Assembly (NCBI GenBank): GCA_029239785.1
Contig: JARBUG010000004.1
Location: 1,524 to 65,523, forward strand
Origin: Symbiobacteriaceae bacterium
Lineage (GTDB): Bacteria; Bacillota; Sulfobacillia; Symbiobacteriales; Symbiobacteriaceae
Reading direction: 5' to 3'
DNA: 64,000 bases
The notes beneath the pieces are model-generated. The model did not search any database, was not told where the DNA came from, and saw only the letters and a list, made by a program, of their open reading frames with translations. Both the position numbers and the translations under genes were made by a program. Below, one piece after another: positions 15,194 through 26,641 of the stretch; positions within the stretch are counted from its first letter, which is position 1; each line of letters opens with the position of its first letter.

Positions 15194-16153
15194 ATGCGAT
15201 TCGCAGGCGCCAACGTACTGGTCACCGGGGGGCTTGGGTTTGTGGGCGCCCGGGTGGCCAGGGCCCTGGTCGCCGAGGGCGCCAGCGTCACCATCCTCGA
15301 CAATGGCTTCAACGGCAGCGAGCAGGCCGTGGCCGGGGTGCCGGCCCACGTGGTCCGGGGCAGCGTCACCGATGCCGACCTGGTCGCCGACCTGGTCCGC
15401 CCCGCGGACCTGGTCTTTCACATGGCGGCGCAGTCCATCATCGCATCGACTGCGGACCCGCGGGAGGACTTTGCCAGCAACTTCATCGGCACCCTGAACG
15501 TCCTGATGGCCATGAAGGGGCGCCCGCCCGAGGCCTGCCGGATGGTCTACACCTCATCGGCCTCTGTCTACGGCAACCCACGGCACCTGCCGGTCGCCGA
15601 GGACGACGGTTTCTGCGTCCTGTCGCCCTACGCCGCCGGCAAGCTGTGCGGTGAGCACTACTGCCAGGCCTTCTACGAAGTCTACGGGGTGCCCTCGGCC
15701 ATCGTGCGGTACTCCAACGTCTACGGGCCGGGGCAGACGAACCGCAACCCGTACTGCGGCGTAATCGGCAAGTTTATCGAGGCCGCCATCAGCGGGCAGC
15801 CGCTGCGCATTCATGGCGACGGCGAGCAGACCCGTGACTTCACCTTCGTCGATGATGCCGTCGAGGCGACGCTGCTGGCGGCACTGACGCCATCTGCCAT
15901 CGGCGATGTGTTCAACGCAGGCACCGGGACGGAGTGCAGCATCAACACCCTTGCGAGGCTTGTGCTGGAGGCGGCGGGCAGCGCCAGCCCCATCGAGTAC
16001 GTGGCGAAGCGGGATATCGACAACATTCCGCGGCGGGCGGTGAGCATCGAGAAGGCCCGGCGCCGGCTGCGGTGGGCGCCCCGGGTCCGGCTCCGGGAGG
16101 GGATTGGCCGCACCGTGGCCTGGTACCGGCAGATGGCCGACACGCATCCATAG
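15194..16153 (+). CDS. NAD-dependent nucleotide-sugar epimerase/dehydratase
   Basis: Predicted extended-SDR enzyme of 319 residues acting on a UDP-sugar, most like UDP-glucose/GlcNAc 4-epimerases. The cofactor motif is TGGLGFVG near 12-19. The catalytic set is Ser in YTSSASVYG, Tyr146 and Lys150 in SPYAAGK, plus RYSNVYGPGQ, RIHGDGEQTRDFTFVDD and a C-terminal helix. ATG follows AGGAGGG at 7 bp. It could be a 4-epimerase or a 4,6-dehydratase; the absence of an obvious dehydratase Asp-Glu pair favours epimerase. Confidence 0.85.
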   Translation: MRFAGANVLVTGGLGFVGARVARALVAEGASVTILDNGFNGSEQAVAGVPAHVVRGSVTDADLVADLVRPADLVFHMAAQSIIASTADPREDFASNFIGTLNVLMAMKGRPPEACRMVYTSSASVYGNPRHLPVAEDDGFCVLSPYAAGKLCGEHYCQAFYEVYGVPSAIVRYSNVYGPGQTNRNPYCGVIGKFIEAAISGQPLRIHGDGEQTRDFTFVDDAVEATLLAALTPSAIGDVFNAGTGTECSINTLARLVLEAAGSASPIEYVAKRDIDNIPRRAVSIEKARRRLRWAPRVRLREGIGRTVAWYRQMADTHP

Positions 16154-16165
16154 GAGGTGGCGGAG

Positions 16166-17875
16166 ATGAACGTCCTGTTTTTGGAAGTCGAGCCGCTGTA
16201 CGAGGACTTGCTGCCCACCGGCCTGCGCCAGGTGGGATGCAGCGTCAGGACCCTGAACGAGGTGCTGGATGGGCGCCTGGAGCAGGAACTGGCCAGCTTC
16301 CGCCCGGACTTTATGCTGACACTGGGGTGGAGCTGGTTCCCCACCCCCGAGCGGCTGGAAGTGATTCGGGAGGCGTCCGAGCGGCACGGCATCCCGGTTG
16401 TGGCCTGGATGACCGAGGACCCGTGCTGGCACGAGCACTACTGCGTGCCGTACGTGCAGCGGCTGCAGCCCGACCTCGTCCTGACGATTTGCGCCGAGTA
16501 CGTTGCCAGGTATGAGGCGATGGGCTTCCGGGCGGCCTGCCTGCCCTTCGGCTACAACCATGACCTCTATCAGCCCGTGGCGCCGAAGCCGGAGTACGCC
16601 TGCGACATCGCGATCGTGGCCAACTTCTACACGGCGCAGTACGACGAAATGAACCGGAAGCGCAGCCTGGAAGCCCTGGTCAGACCCCTGCTGGAGCGGG
16701 GGTACAACATGAAAATCTGGGGCAACAACTGGGAACGGGCGCCGGAGTTCGGCCTGCCGATGCTGGCGGATGGCGTCCGGCAGGGCTATCTGCACCACCG
16801 GGAGACGCCGGCGGTTTACAACGCCGCAAAGATTGTGGTGGGGCTGCAGAACGAGTTCGAATTTGAGACGAACCTGACCATGCGCACCTGCGAAGTGATG
16901 GGTGCGGGAGGCTTCCTGCTCACGTCCCGCACCCGGGCGGTGGAGCGGTTCTTCAAGCATGGGAAGCATCTGGTGATGTCCAACTCGCCCGCGGAGACGT
17001 TGCTGCTGGTGGACTATTACCTGCGGCATCCGGATGAGCGGGCGCAGATTGCGTCGGAGGGGCAGGCCGTTGTGGAAGCGCATCACACGTATGCGCACAG
17101 GGCGCTCGAGCTGCTGACGGTCTTTGCTCGGCTGCGGGAGATGAATCCGCTTCAGGCAGCGGTGCCGGCGGGGCAGACGGAGGCGGCGGCGGGTCGCGCT
17201 GAGGCTGCCGCCGGGCGGGCCGAGGTTGCGGCGGGCCGGGCCGAGGCCGCGGCGGGGCAGGTTGAAGCGGTGGCCGGTCGGGTTGAAGCGGCGGCTGGCC
17301 GGGTTGAAGTTGTGGCCGCTCAGGTTGGTCGGGTGGACCCGGCATGGCAGTCGGCTGGGGCTGCGTCGGATGCGTCTGGCACAGGTTCCCGCGGCGTGAG
17401 CTGGTCCGGGTCGGTTGATTCCCTGGCCGCGGTTGCCGGGGCACATTCGCACGACCATGGGCACGGGAAGTTCCCGTGTCACCCGTATTGCTGCTGCTGC
17501 AAATGTCGCAAGGACCACCATCACCATCATCATCACTGCGACTGCAGTGATTCATCTAGCAGCAGTTCGACCCACTGCGACTGCAGCGACTCGTCCAGCA
17601 GCAGTTCGACCCACTGCGACTGCAGCGACTCGTCGAGCAGCAGTTCGACCCACTGCGACTGCAGCGACTCGTCCAGCAGCAGTTCGACCCACTGCGACTG
17701 TAGCGACTCGTCCAGCAGCGGCTCGACCGGTGCCCAGAAGCCGAAGCGGAGGCGGTGGAACCGGGCGATGCGGCGCCGCCGGCGGGCCGGGGTTCGGGCG
17801 AGCGTACGGGCGAGCGGTCGGGCCGGGGGCCGGGTGAACAGCCGGGTCGGGCGCCGGGGGCGCAGGCGTCAATGA
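16166..17875 (+). CDS. CgeB-like glycosyltransferase with repeat-rich Cys/His/Ser and Arg tail
   Basis: Predicted spore maturation glycosyltransferase (569 aa). Residues 1 to about 330 are the CgeB-type GT-B-like domain: FLEVEPLYEDLL, TLGWSWFPTP, CDIAIVANFY, YNMKIWGNNWERAP, NLTMRTCEVMGAGGFLLT and a final helix at HHTYAHRALEL. Residues 337-388 are AAAGRAE/V heptads, possibly coiled coil. From 426 come AHSHDHGHGK, CCCCKC and a seven-His run, then at 457-521 five 13-residue HCDCSDSSSSSST units, then a 48-residue Arg-rich end. The tail suggests metal binding, disulphides and CotH-type phosphorylation, all inferred. ATG at 16166 follows AGGAGGTGG; stop overlaps the next ATG (ATGA). Confidence 0.85.
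   Translation: MNVLFLEVEPLYEDLLPTGLRQVGCSVRTLNEVLDGRLEQELASFRPDFMLTLGWSWFPTPERLEVIREASERHGIPVVAWMTEDPCWHEHYCVPYVQRLQPDLVLTICAEYVARYEAMGFRAACLPFGYNHDLYQPVAPKPEYACDIAIVANFYTAQYDEMNRKRSLEALVRPLLERGYNMKIWGNNWERAPEFGLPMLADGVRQGYLHHRETPAVYNAAKIVVGLQNEFEFETNLTMRTCEVMGAGGFLLTSRTRAVERFFKHGKHLVMSNSPAETLLLVDYYLRHPDERAQIASEGQAVVEAHHTYAHRALELLTVFARLREMNPLQAAVPAGQTEAAAGRAEAAAGRAEVAAGRAEAAAGQVEAVAGRVEAAAGRVEVVAAQVGRVDPAWQSAGAASDASGTGSRGVSWSGSVDSLAAVAGAHSHDHGHGKFPCHPYCCCCKCRKDHHHHHHHCDCSDSSSSSSTHCDCSDSSSSSSTHCDCSDSSSSSSTHCDCSDSSSSSSTHCDCSDSSSSGSTGAQKPKRRRWNRAMRRRRRAGVRASVRASGRAGGRVNSRVGRRGRRRQ
17534..17728 (+). repeat. 39-bp in-frame tandem repeat encoding HCDCSD(S/T)-rich units
   Basis: Five tandem copies of a 39-bp unit starting CACTGCGACTGCAGCGAC. 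Copies differ by a few bases, mostly synonymous; the last has Gly for one Ser. Confidence 0.92.
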
Positions 17876-18501
17876 AGCGGGTCCTTGCACTGGCGCCGCA
17901 TACGGATGATGTGGAACTGGGCTGCGGCGGTACGCTGGCTCGCCTCCTCGAGGAGGGGGCCAGCGTGACCGTGGCCGCGTTCTCAACGTGCCGGGAGTCG
18001 ATTCCGTCGGGGCTCCCGCCTGACATCGCCGGCGCCGAATTCGCCCGGGCGATGCGCTTGCTCGGCGTGCCGGGGGATGACGTGTTGGTCTACGACTACC
18101 CCGTGCGCAAGTTTTCCTACCATCGGCAGGACCTGCTCGAAGATCTGGTGAGACTGCGCAGCCGCATCCGACCTGATCTGGTGCTGCTGCCTTCGGAGCA
18201 TGACATTCATCAGGACCATCAGGTGATTGCAGCCGAAGGGCTGCGGGCCTTCAAGGAGACGTCGGTCTGGGGCTACGAGCTGCCCTGGAATCAGACCGCC
18301 TTTACGGCACAGGCATTCGTGACGCTGGAGCGACGCCACATAGAAGCGAAGTGGCGGGCGCTGGGCGCCTACCGCACCCAGGTCGACCTGGGGCGGTCGT
18401 ACTTCCGCCAGGATTTTATTGAAGGGCTGGCGCGGGTTCGGGGGGTTCAGGTGAAGGCCGAGTTTGCGGAGGCCTTTGAAGTGGTGAGGCTGCGGGTGTG
18501 A
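17872..18501 (+). CDS. LmbE/PIG-L family N-deacetylase
   Basis: Predicted zinc-dependent N-deacetylase of 209 residues, acting on an N-acetylated sugar or sugar conjugate. The metal-binding motif PHTDDVELGCGG is near residues 8-19 and the second metal-ligand motif HDIHQDHQ is near 118. The ATG at 17872 overlaps the CgeB-like stop (ATGA); an upstream in-frame reading from 17755 only covers the antiparallel-frame region of the Arg-rich tail and is not preferred. Within this operon it may deacetylate the glycan intermediate, as PIG-L-type proteins do in other glycan clusters. Confidence 0.85.
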   Translation: MKRVLALAPHTDDVELGCGGTLARLLEEGASVTVAAFSTCRESIPSGLPPDIAGAEFARAMRLLGVPGDDVLVYDYPVRKFSYHRQDLLEDLVRLRSRIRPDLVLLPSEHDIHQDHQVIAAEGLRAFKETSVWGYELPWNQTAFTAQAFVTLERRHIEAKWRALGAYRTQVDLGRSYFRQDFIEGLARVRGVQVKAEFAEAFEVVRLRV

Positions 18502-18513
18502 GGAGGGCGTGGG

Positions 18514-19605
18514 GTGAAAGCGGCTCTGACGGTTTTGCTGACGGGCGCCGGGGCGCCCGGGACCCGGGGCGCCTTGTACGCCCTCCGGCACAACCCGGAC
18601 GGTGTGCAGATCCGGGCGGTCGGGACCGATTTGCGGGCTGACGGGGTCGGCCGGCTGTGGATGGATGCCTTCTATCAAGTGCCTTCGCCCGAGGATGCGG
18701 GGTATCTGGAGGCGTTGCTGGCCATCTGCCGGCGGGAAGCGGTCGATCTGGTGATCCCGCAGACGACCCGGGAGTTGTTTGCCTTTGCCCGGCACAAGGA
18801 TGCTTTTGAGGCGGAGGGCTTCCCGGTCATGGTCTCTGACCTGCCGGCGATCGCGGTCGCCAACAACAAGTGGGAACTGCTGAAGATTGTCGAACGGTTA
18901 GGGCTGCCGTATCCGGCTTATCATCTGACCAGATCGAAGGCGGAGTTGACGGATGCGGCGGCGGCGTTGGGGTATCCGGCGAACCCGGTGGCAGTGAAAC
19001 CGCCGGTGTCCAACGGGATGCGCGGCTTCCGGGTGCTGCGGGAGTGCGCCTGGGATCTGGCGCGCTTTTTGGCCGAGAAGCCGAGCGGCGTGGAGATGTC
19101 GCTGGATGAGTTGATGGCGGTGCTTGCGCGGGGTGAGGCGTGGCCGGAGCTGTTGGTTACGGAGTTTTTGCCGGGGGCCGAGTACTCGGTGGACGCCTTT
19201 GCCGGCGCCAATCTGGCGGTGGCGGTGCCGAGGCTGCGCCGGGCGATTCGGAGCGGGATCTCCTTCGAGAACGAGCTGGCGTACCGGGATGATTTGATGC
19301 AGTATACGAATGCGTTGGGCCACCATATTGGGTTGAAGTATGCGTTTGGGTTCCAGTTTAAGTTGGACCGGGACGGGGTGCCGAAGGTGCTGGAGTGCAA
19401 CCCCCGGCTGCAGGGGACGATGGTGGCGAGCCTGTTCGGCGGGGTGAACGTGATTTGGCTGGGGGTGCGGGAGGCGCTGGGGGCGGGGGCGGGCGCCGGG
19501 TCGGGCGCTGGGCCTGACGGAGCCGGCGCCCCCCTGCGCCCGGCCACCTTCCTGCGCTTTTGGGGCGGCGTGGGCATCAGCGGGGACCAGATCGATGAGA
19601 TCTAA
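18514..19605 (+). CDS. ATP-grasp domain protein (carbamoyl-phosphate-synthase-like)
   Basis: Predicted ATP-dependent carboxylate-amine/thiol ligase of 363 residues. The N-terminal preATP-grasp domain has LLTGAGAPGTRGALYAL and VIPQTTRELF; the ATP-grasp part shows NNKWELLKIVERLGLPYPAY, PVAVKPPVSNGMRGF, LLVTEFLPGAEYSVDAF and the metal motif VLECNPRLQGTM. Similar proteins occur in surface-polysaccharide clusters where they amidate or ligate amino acids to uronic acids; substrate here is unknown. GTG start with AGGAGGGCG upstream; 3' end overlaps the PHP gene by 11 bp. Confidence 0.8.
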   Translation: MKAALTVLLTGAGAPGTRGALYALRHNPDGVQIRAVGTDLRADGVGRLWMDAFYQVPSPEDAGYLEALLAICRREAVDLVIPQTTRELFAFARHKDAFEAEGFPVMVSDLPAIAVANNKWELLKIVERLGLPYPAYHLTRSKAELTDAAAALGYPANPVAVKPPVSNGMRGFRVLRECAWDLARFLAEKPSGVEMSLDELMAVLARGEAWPELLVTEFLPGAEYSVDAFAGANLAVAVPRLRRAIRSGISFENELAYRDDLMQYTNALGHHIGLKYAFGFQFKLDRDGVPKVLECNPRLQGTMVASLFGGVNVIWLGVREALGAGAGAGSGAGPDGAGAPLRPATFLRFWGGVGISGDQIDEI

Positions 19606-20233
19606 CCCCTTCACCGGCCGGTACCTGTTTCATGTTCACACCCCTTACACGGATGGGCAGGTGCCGGTGCGGGCCTACTTTGACCTGGCTGTGCGGGCGG
19701 GGCTGGACCGGCTGATCTTCCTGGAGCACATCCGGGCGGCGCCCCGGTATGACGTGACCCAGTTCGTGGCGGAAGTGCGTGGGTGTGCCGCAGCGTGCGG
19801 GGTGGAGGCGCTGGTGGGGTTTGAGGCGAAGGTGCTCCCGGGGGGCGCCCTGGACATTAGCGAGGAGCACCTGGCGCTGGCAGAAGTTCTGGGGATTGCG
19901 GAGCACGGGTTCCCGGCGGATTTCGACCTGTGGCGGGCCTCCATCCGCCGGGCGCTTGACGCTTCTTACGGAAGTAGGCCCGTGGTCTGGGTTCACCCGG
20001 GGCTGTGGCTGAAGAAGCATGGGCTGCTGGAAGCCCGGGAGCAAGAGTACCTGGCCCTGCTGGCCCTGGCCCAGGGAGCGGGCGTAAAAGTAGAAATGAA
20101 CCGCCGCTATGGCCTGGTGCCGGGGCATCTGGCGGGCGAGGTGGCGCCCGAGGCCCTGGTGCGGGGCGCCGATGCCCATCGCCTGGAGGATGCGGAGGCC
20201 GCGGTGGCGGAGATGCGGTCAGCCTCGGGATAA
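19595..20233 (+). CDS. PHP-domain metal-dependent hydrolase
   Basis: Predicted PHP-type phosphoesterase/hydrolase of 212 residues. N-terminal FHVHTPYTDGQVPV (HxH metal ligands near residues 13-15), IFLEHIR, GFEAKVL, VWVHPGL and the final GADAHRLED supply the usual metal-binding set. ATG at 19595 overlaps the ATP-grasp gene end. Last gene of the glycan operon; as in some capsule clusters it may be a phosphatase acting on phosphoprotein or a phosphorylated sugar, which would be notable next to a predicted coat-kinase system. The substrate is not determinable. Confidence 0.8.
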   Translation: MRSNPFTGRYLFHVHTPYTDGQVPVRAYFDLAVRAGLDRLIFLEHIRAAPRYDVTQFVAEVRGCAAACGVEALVGFEAKVLPGGALDISEEHLALAEVLGIAEHGFPADFDLWRASIRRALDASYGSRPVVWVHPGLWLKKHGLLEAREQEYLALLALAQGAGVKVEMNRRYGLVPGHLAGEVAPEALVRGADAHRLEDAEAAVAEMRSASG

Positions 20234-20564
20234 AGTTAAAGGATTGGTTTGGAATCCCGATGATCTGTCCACAATGAGGAAGAGCGTCCGGTTGGACGGT
20301 GACGGTAGCCGTTGCTTTAGCTTCGGCTAACCGCTACCTGATAGCGGAAAGCGCCTGAGGCTCGGCCCGCTGCGACTCCCGACATCAGGATAGCAGAGCA
20401 CGCACTTTTGGTCTGTCGAAGGCTGAAGGTGCGTTCCTCTTTTCGCTCGTCAAGTCTCGACACTTACCGGAGCAATCTGGCGCACCCATTTTCTACTTGT
20501 CCTGCGCCCGTTTCCTGTGCTACCTTTGGACTGAATCTTCCTGCTGCAGAGGAGGCCCGTGAAC
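20234..20564. other. Gene-free region after the glycan operon, structured RNA possible
   Basis: No supported gene. A hairpin pairing GGTAGC/GCTACC elements lies at 20308-20337. A terminator-like stem is at 20400-20444 (separate entry). The stretch might be the 3' UTR of the glycan operon or the leader of the lipoprotein gene; I do not recognise a known riboswitch. Confidence 0.4.
20400..20444 (+). terminator. Terminator candidate downstream of the glycan operon
   Basis: ACGCACTTT pairs with AAGGTGCGT across a 16-20 base loop, followed by TCCTCTTTT. Confidence 0.5.
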
Positions 20565-20945
20565 ATGAAGCGACTGGTATCGGCGACGATAACTTTGATA
20601 ATGATCTTGCTCGTCCTGACCGGCTGCACCAGTTCCGGCCCTGCCAAGGAGGCCGGCGCAAAGTTCTTCGCAGCCGCCGCCGAGGGCGATCTACAAACGG
20701 TACAAGCGATGCTCTCCCCCAAGGCGGACATCACTGCCCAGGAAGTCGTGGATCAATACCTGGGGCTGAAGCAGGCGGAAGCCTTCGACATCCACGAGGC
20801 CCTTCCGAACAACACTGGCGTTCAGTATATCGTCCTGGCCAGCGGCGTCGACAGGAACGGGCATCCGCACTCCACCTCAATCGCAGTCAGTCGTGAAAAC
20901 GGCACATGGGTCGTTGTACGAGCCGGCACTCACTTTACCTACTAA
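20565..20945 (+). CDS. Small lipoprotein (DUF4878-like)
   Basis: Predicted membrane-anchored lipoprotein of 126 residues. The signal peptide ends in the lipobox LTGC with Cys21. The mature part starts with AKEAGAKFFAAAAEGDLQTVQAML, the helix typical of DUF4878/NTF2-like lipoproteins, followed by beta strands. ATG at 20565 lies 9 bp from GGAGG; the GTG at 20559 is too close to that site. A strong terminator follows. Function unknown. Confidence 0.75.
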   Translation: MKRLVSATITLIMILLVLTGCTSSGPAKEAGAKFFAAAAEGDLQTVQAMLSPKADITAQEVVDQYLGLKQAEAFDIHEALPNNTGVQYIVLASGVDRNGHPHSTSIAVSRENGTWVVVRAGTHFTY

Positions 20946-20951
20946 AATTGG

Positions 20952-20982
20952 GGCCCGGGGCCGGCGCAGGCCCCGGGCTTTG
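20952..20982 (+). terminator. Terminator after the lipoprotein gene
   Basis: GCCCGGGGCC and GGCCCCGGGC form a 10-bp stem with a 6-base loop, followed by TTTGG. Confidence 0.7.
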
Positions 20983-21092
20983 GTATACCCCCGCCCCGGG
21001 CGGTCAATGATGCAGGGAGGAACACCCGTGCGGCACGCAGAAATCCTGCTGTCGTAGGATTCATCCGGAACCAGACTGCGGGGCAGAACAGC

Positions 21093-24059
<2,967 letters not shown>

Positions 24060-24069
24060 ATCAGCCACC

Positions 24070-26193
24070 ATGGCCAAAGGAACAACGCCCGCCTTCAGTT
24101 GGTGGGGCGAGCGCTGGATGCAGTATCTGGAGGTGCACGCCGGCCTGCCGGAGATGACCCCGGGCAAGTTCAAGGGCGCCCAGCGGGGCGAGGCCAGGCT
24201 GGAGGTCAGCCGGGGCAAGGTGGTCGCCATCGTTGGCGACAGCTGGGCCAGCCACACCGCCACGCTGAAGGTCAAGGCGCTGGGGCAGCGCGATTGGAAG
24301 AAGCTGATTGAGGGGATTTGCGAACGCCCGGAGGTGGCCCGGCGCCTGCTGGCAGGCACGCCGGGACCCGAGCTGGAGACAGCCCTTGCGGCGATGGGGG
24401 TCGAGCTGTTTCCGGAGGGCGTTGACCTGCGGTGCAACTGCCACGAGCATTGTGACTGCCGTCACCGGCGGGTGCTGGCGGTTCGCGGGGCGGCGCTCTT
24501 TGATGCGAACCCCTTCGCCTGGCTGGAAGCGCTGGGCATGCGCCGGGAGGAGCTGCTGGCGGCGGTCCGGGCGAAGCAGGCGGACCAGGTGGGGCTGGCG
24601 CTGGCCGAAGGCGCCCGGGCGCCCGGGGCGGGGCCGGCTGCCTTGCTGGCGCTGGGCGGCGGCCTTGCGCCCGAGCGCTTCCTGACCGCCCCGGGCGATC
24701 CCGATGCGATTGCCGTACGGGCTGGTGAGACCGCTACGCCCGACGCACTTCTGAAAGTGCTGGGGAGTCTGCCCCTGCCGCCCGAGGTGAGCGACCTGGA
24801 GCGCTGGGTGGTGGTGGAGGAGACGCGCAACGGCTATCCCATGCGCTGGCACGATGTGGTGACCGATTCGGCCGACGTGGTGCTGGGCCGGTATTTGGAG
24901 CAGATCAGCCGGGTGGCGACGGGGCTGGCCACGGGGGAGATCACGCCCCATTTCGCTGCCGACGATGGGGTTCCCGGCAAGAAGGTGCTCGCCAAGACCC
25001 GTCTGGCCGATGAGATCGCCGAAGCGGTGCTGGACCGCGGGGAGCCCGTTCGGATCGAAGCGTTGATGGAGGAGTGCCCGACGGCCGCGTCCCTGCGTCG
25101 GGAAGAGGCAGAGACCGCCCTGAATGGGGCGCTGCTGCAGATGCCCGAGGAGTTTGTGGTGCTGGCGGGGCGGTCGGTGGCGCTGCGGGCGTCTGTGCTG
25201 GCGGGGCTGACTTTCCGCCACCCGGTTAGCTTTCTGGAGTGGCGGCGGGGCCGCCTGTCGATGGATGCCGACTGGGCCCGGACCCTGGCGCTGGCGGGTT
25301 TTGCGCCGCCCTACGAAATTCAGGTGGGCGGCGAGCTCTGCCTGCTGCCCGATGATGACCGGCTCTTTCAGATACTGGCGCCCGAGATGGGTGATCAGTT
25401 GGTCCTGACGGTGGCGGACCCGTCTCGCCCCCTGCTGGTGGCGACGCTCCGGCGCCGGGGGGAAGCGGGCGACGACCGTCTGTTTGCGTTGGACCAGGCG
25501 GCGGGCGCGGCGATTGCAGACGAGATGCAGGCCCGGCGGCGCTACGAGCTGCCCGAGTCGTTCTGCCTGGAGATGTTGCTGGCCGAGGGGTTCTGCCGGG
25601 GCGGGCGGGCGCCGGACCCGGTCTGGCTGCTGGGGGTGCCGCTTCAGAACCGTCCGCTGGATTGGGGGGCGAACCGCACCCTGCGGTGGCGGGGTTGGTA
25701 CTACGGGGCGGGGAGTCCGGCGTTCCGGGAACAGCCCCGGGGCGCCTGGGTGGGGCGGCAGCAGGCGATTGGCCGTTTCTGCACCGCCCTGAAGGAAGCA
25801 GGAAAGACGCCGGCGGAGGTGGCGAACGCCATGGATTGCGTGGTGGCGTGGTCGCAGCGCTGGCATGGGAATCAGACCGATGTCGCGCATCCGCCGGCGG
25901 TAGGGGTCTTTGCGGATTTCCTGTGGAATGAGGCGCCGGCCCTGGCGGTGAAGCGGCGGGGGCTGGGGGAGGCGACCTTTCCCCGGGCGCTGGGCGCCTG
26001 GTTCCGGTTTTTGGCCGGCGATGACCGCCGGGCGCTGCGGGCGTATGCCGACTTGCTGGCGCTGTGCGACCTGGAGGAGATGTATTTGCGCCGTTTGCGG
26101 ACGTTGGCCGCCTGGCGGGGGGCGCCGGAGGCGTTTGGTGCCTGGGTCGTGGAGGGGTATCGGTGGTTGGGGCCGGAGTTGGTGTTGGGGTGA
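24070..26193 (+). CDS. SWIM zinc-finger protein, partner of SNF2 helicase
   Basis: Predicted 707-residue protein with an N-terminal SWIM zinc finger: Cys122, Cys124, Cys130 and His132 in LRCNCHEHCDCRH fit CxC..CxH. The remainder is alpha-helical with no recognised catalytic motif. ATG at 24070 follows GGGAGTGA. The 10-bp spacing to the helicase gene suggests co-transcription and joint action on DNA, as seen for SWIM/SNF2 neighbours elsewhere. Confidence 0.8.
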   Translation: MAKGTTPAFSWWGERWMQYLEVHAGLPEMTPGKFKGAQRGEARLEVSRGKVVAIVGDSWASHTATLKVKALGQRDWKKLIEGICERPEVARRLLAGTPGPELETALAAMGVELFPEGVDLRCNCHEHCDCRHRRVLAVRGAALFDANPFAWLEALGMRREELLAAVRAKQADQVGLALAEGARAPGAGPAALLALGGGLAPERFLTAPGDPDAIAVRAGETATPDALLKVLGSLPLPPEVSDLERWVVVEETRNGYPMRWHDVVTDSADVVLGRYLEQISRVATGLATGEITPHFAADDGVPGKKVLAKTRLADEIAEAVLDRGEPVRIEALMEECPTAASLRREEAETALNGALLQMPEEFVVLAGRSVALRASVLAGLTFRHPVSFLEWRRGRLSMDADWARTLALAGFAPPYEIQVGGELCLLPDDDRLFQILAPEMGDQLVLTVADPSRPLLVATLRRRGEAGDDRLFALDQAAGAAIADEMQARRRYELPESFCLEMLLAEGFCRGGRAPDPVWLLGVPLQNRPLDWGANRTLRWRGWYYGAGSPAFREQPRGAWVGRQQAIGRFCTALKEAGKTPAEVANAMDCVVAWSQRWHGNQTDVAHPPAVGVFADFLWNEAPALAVKRRGLGEATFPRALGAWFRFLAGDDRRALRAYADLLALCDLEEMYLRRLRTLAAWRGAPEAFGAWVVEGYRWLGPELVLG

Positions 26194-26390
26194 TCGCTTG
26201 TGGGGCGGCGGTCGGCGGTCGTCGCGGCGGGCGGGTTCGGCCAGGGGCGCTCGTCGCGGCGCAGCGGCTTACACAGCGGTATGATTCTTGCTGCCGCAAG
26301 AATCGTCAACTAACGCTGCGATGCTCCTCGGCCCCTGACCGGACCCGTCCGCCGGGGTTGGCGACCACCACCTTCATGGGTTTGCCGTGG

Positions 26391-26425
26391 CGCATCGAGC
26401 GGGCCATCGAGGCCCGCTCGATGCG
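26391..26425. repeat. Perfect 15-bp inverted repeat
   Basis: CGCATCGAGCGGGCC and GGCCCGCTCGATGCG flank ATCGA. No T run follows on either strand, so it is more likely an operator-like or recombination-type palindrome than a terminator. Confidence 0.75.
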
Positions 26426-26597
26426 TGTAGCTGTGGGGCTGGCGCCCTGGGCGTAAGTCTACTGGTTTGCGCCCGCCCCTGTGGGTCCCGGGCCAAGGCG
26501 CCCCGGGCCAAGGCCCCGGCCCCCGGCCCGGTTCGTCAGGAATTTTCGGGTCTGGCGACGCATGTACCGACCATTATTTCGCGAATATCAGTCATAA

Positions 26598-26641
26598 AGG
26601 CCCTGACTGCCCGTTGGAGGGACAGCCAGGGCCTAGTTGTT
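26598..26641. terminator. Hairpin, possible terminator of the 26852 gene
   Basis: AGGCCCTGACTG pairs with CAGCCAGGGCCT. The minus-strand side continues GGGCCTTTATG, so it could end the minus-strand transcript of the DUF3231-like gene 218 bp upstream. Confidence 0.4.

Noticed and set aside
13528-17536. Long minus-strand ORFs (613 and 660 codons) opposite the glycan operon
   Set aside because: They lie antisense to well-supported enzymes, with His/Pro/Arg-rich composition typical of shadows.
20250-20444. T-box or known riboswitch
   Set aside because: Hairpins are present, but the T-box antiterminator core and other conserved riboswitch motifs were not found.
21028-21057. Nine-codon ORF (MRHAEILLS) with GGAGG upstream of the SNF2 gene
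   Set aside because: The ribosome-binding site is good but ten codons with no structure downstream are not enough to call a leader peptide.
26306-26407. 33-codon minus-strand ORF starting in the 15-bp palindrome
   Set aside because: Gene-like GC3 but no ribosome-binding site; kept only as part of a finding.
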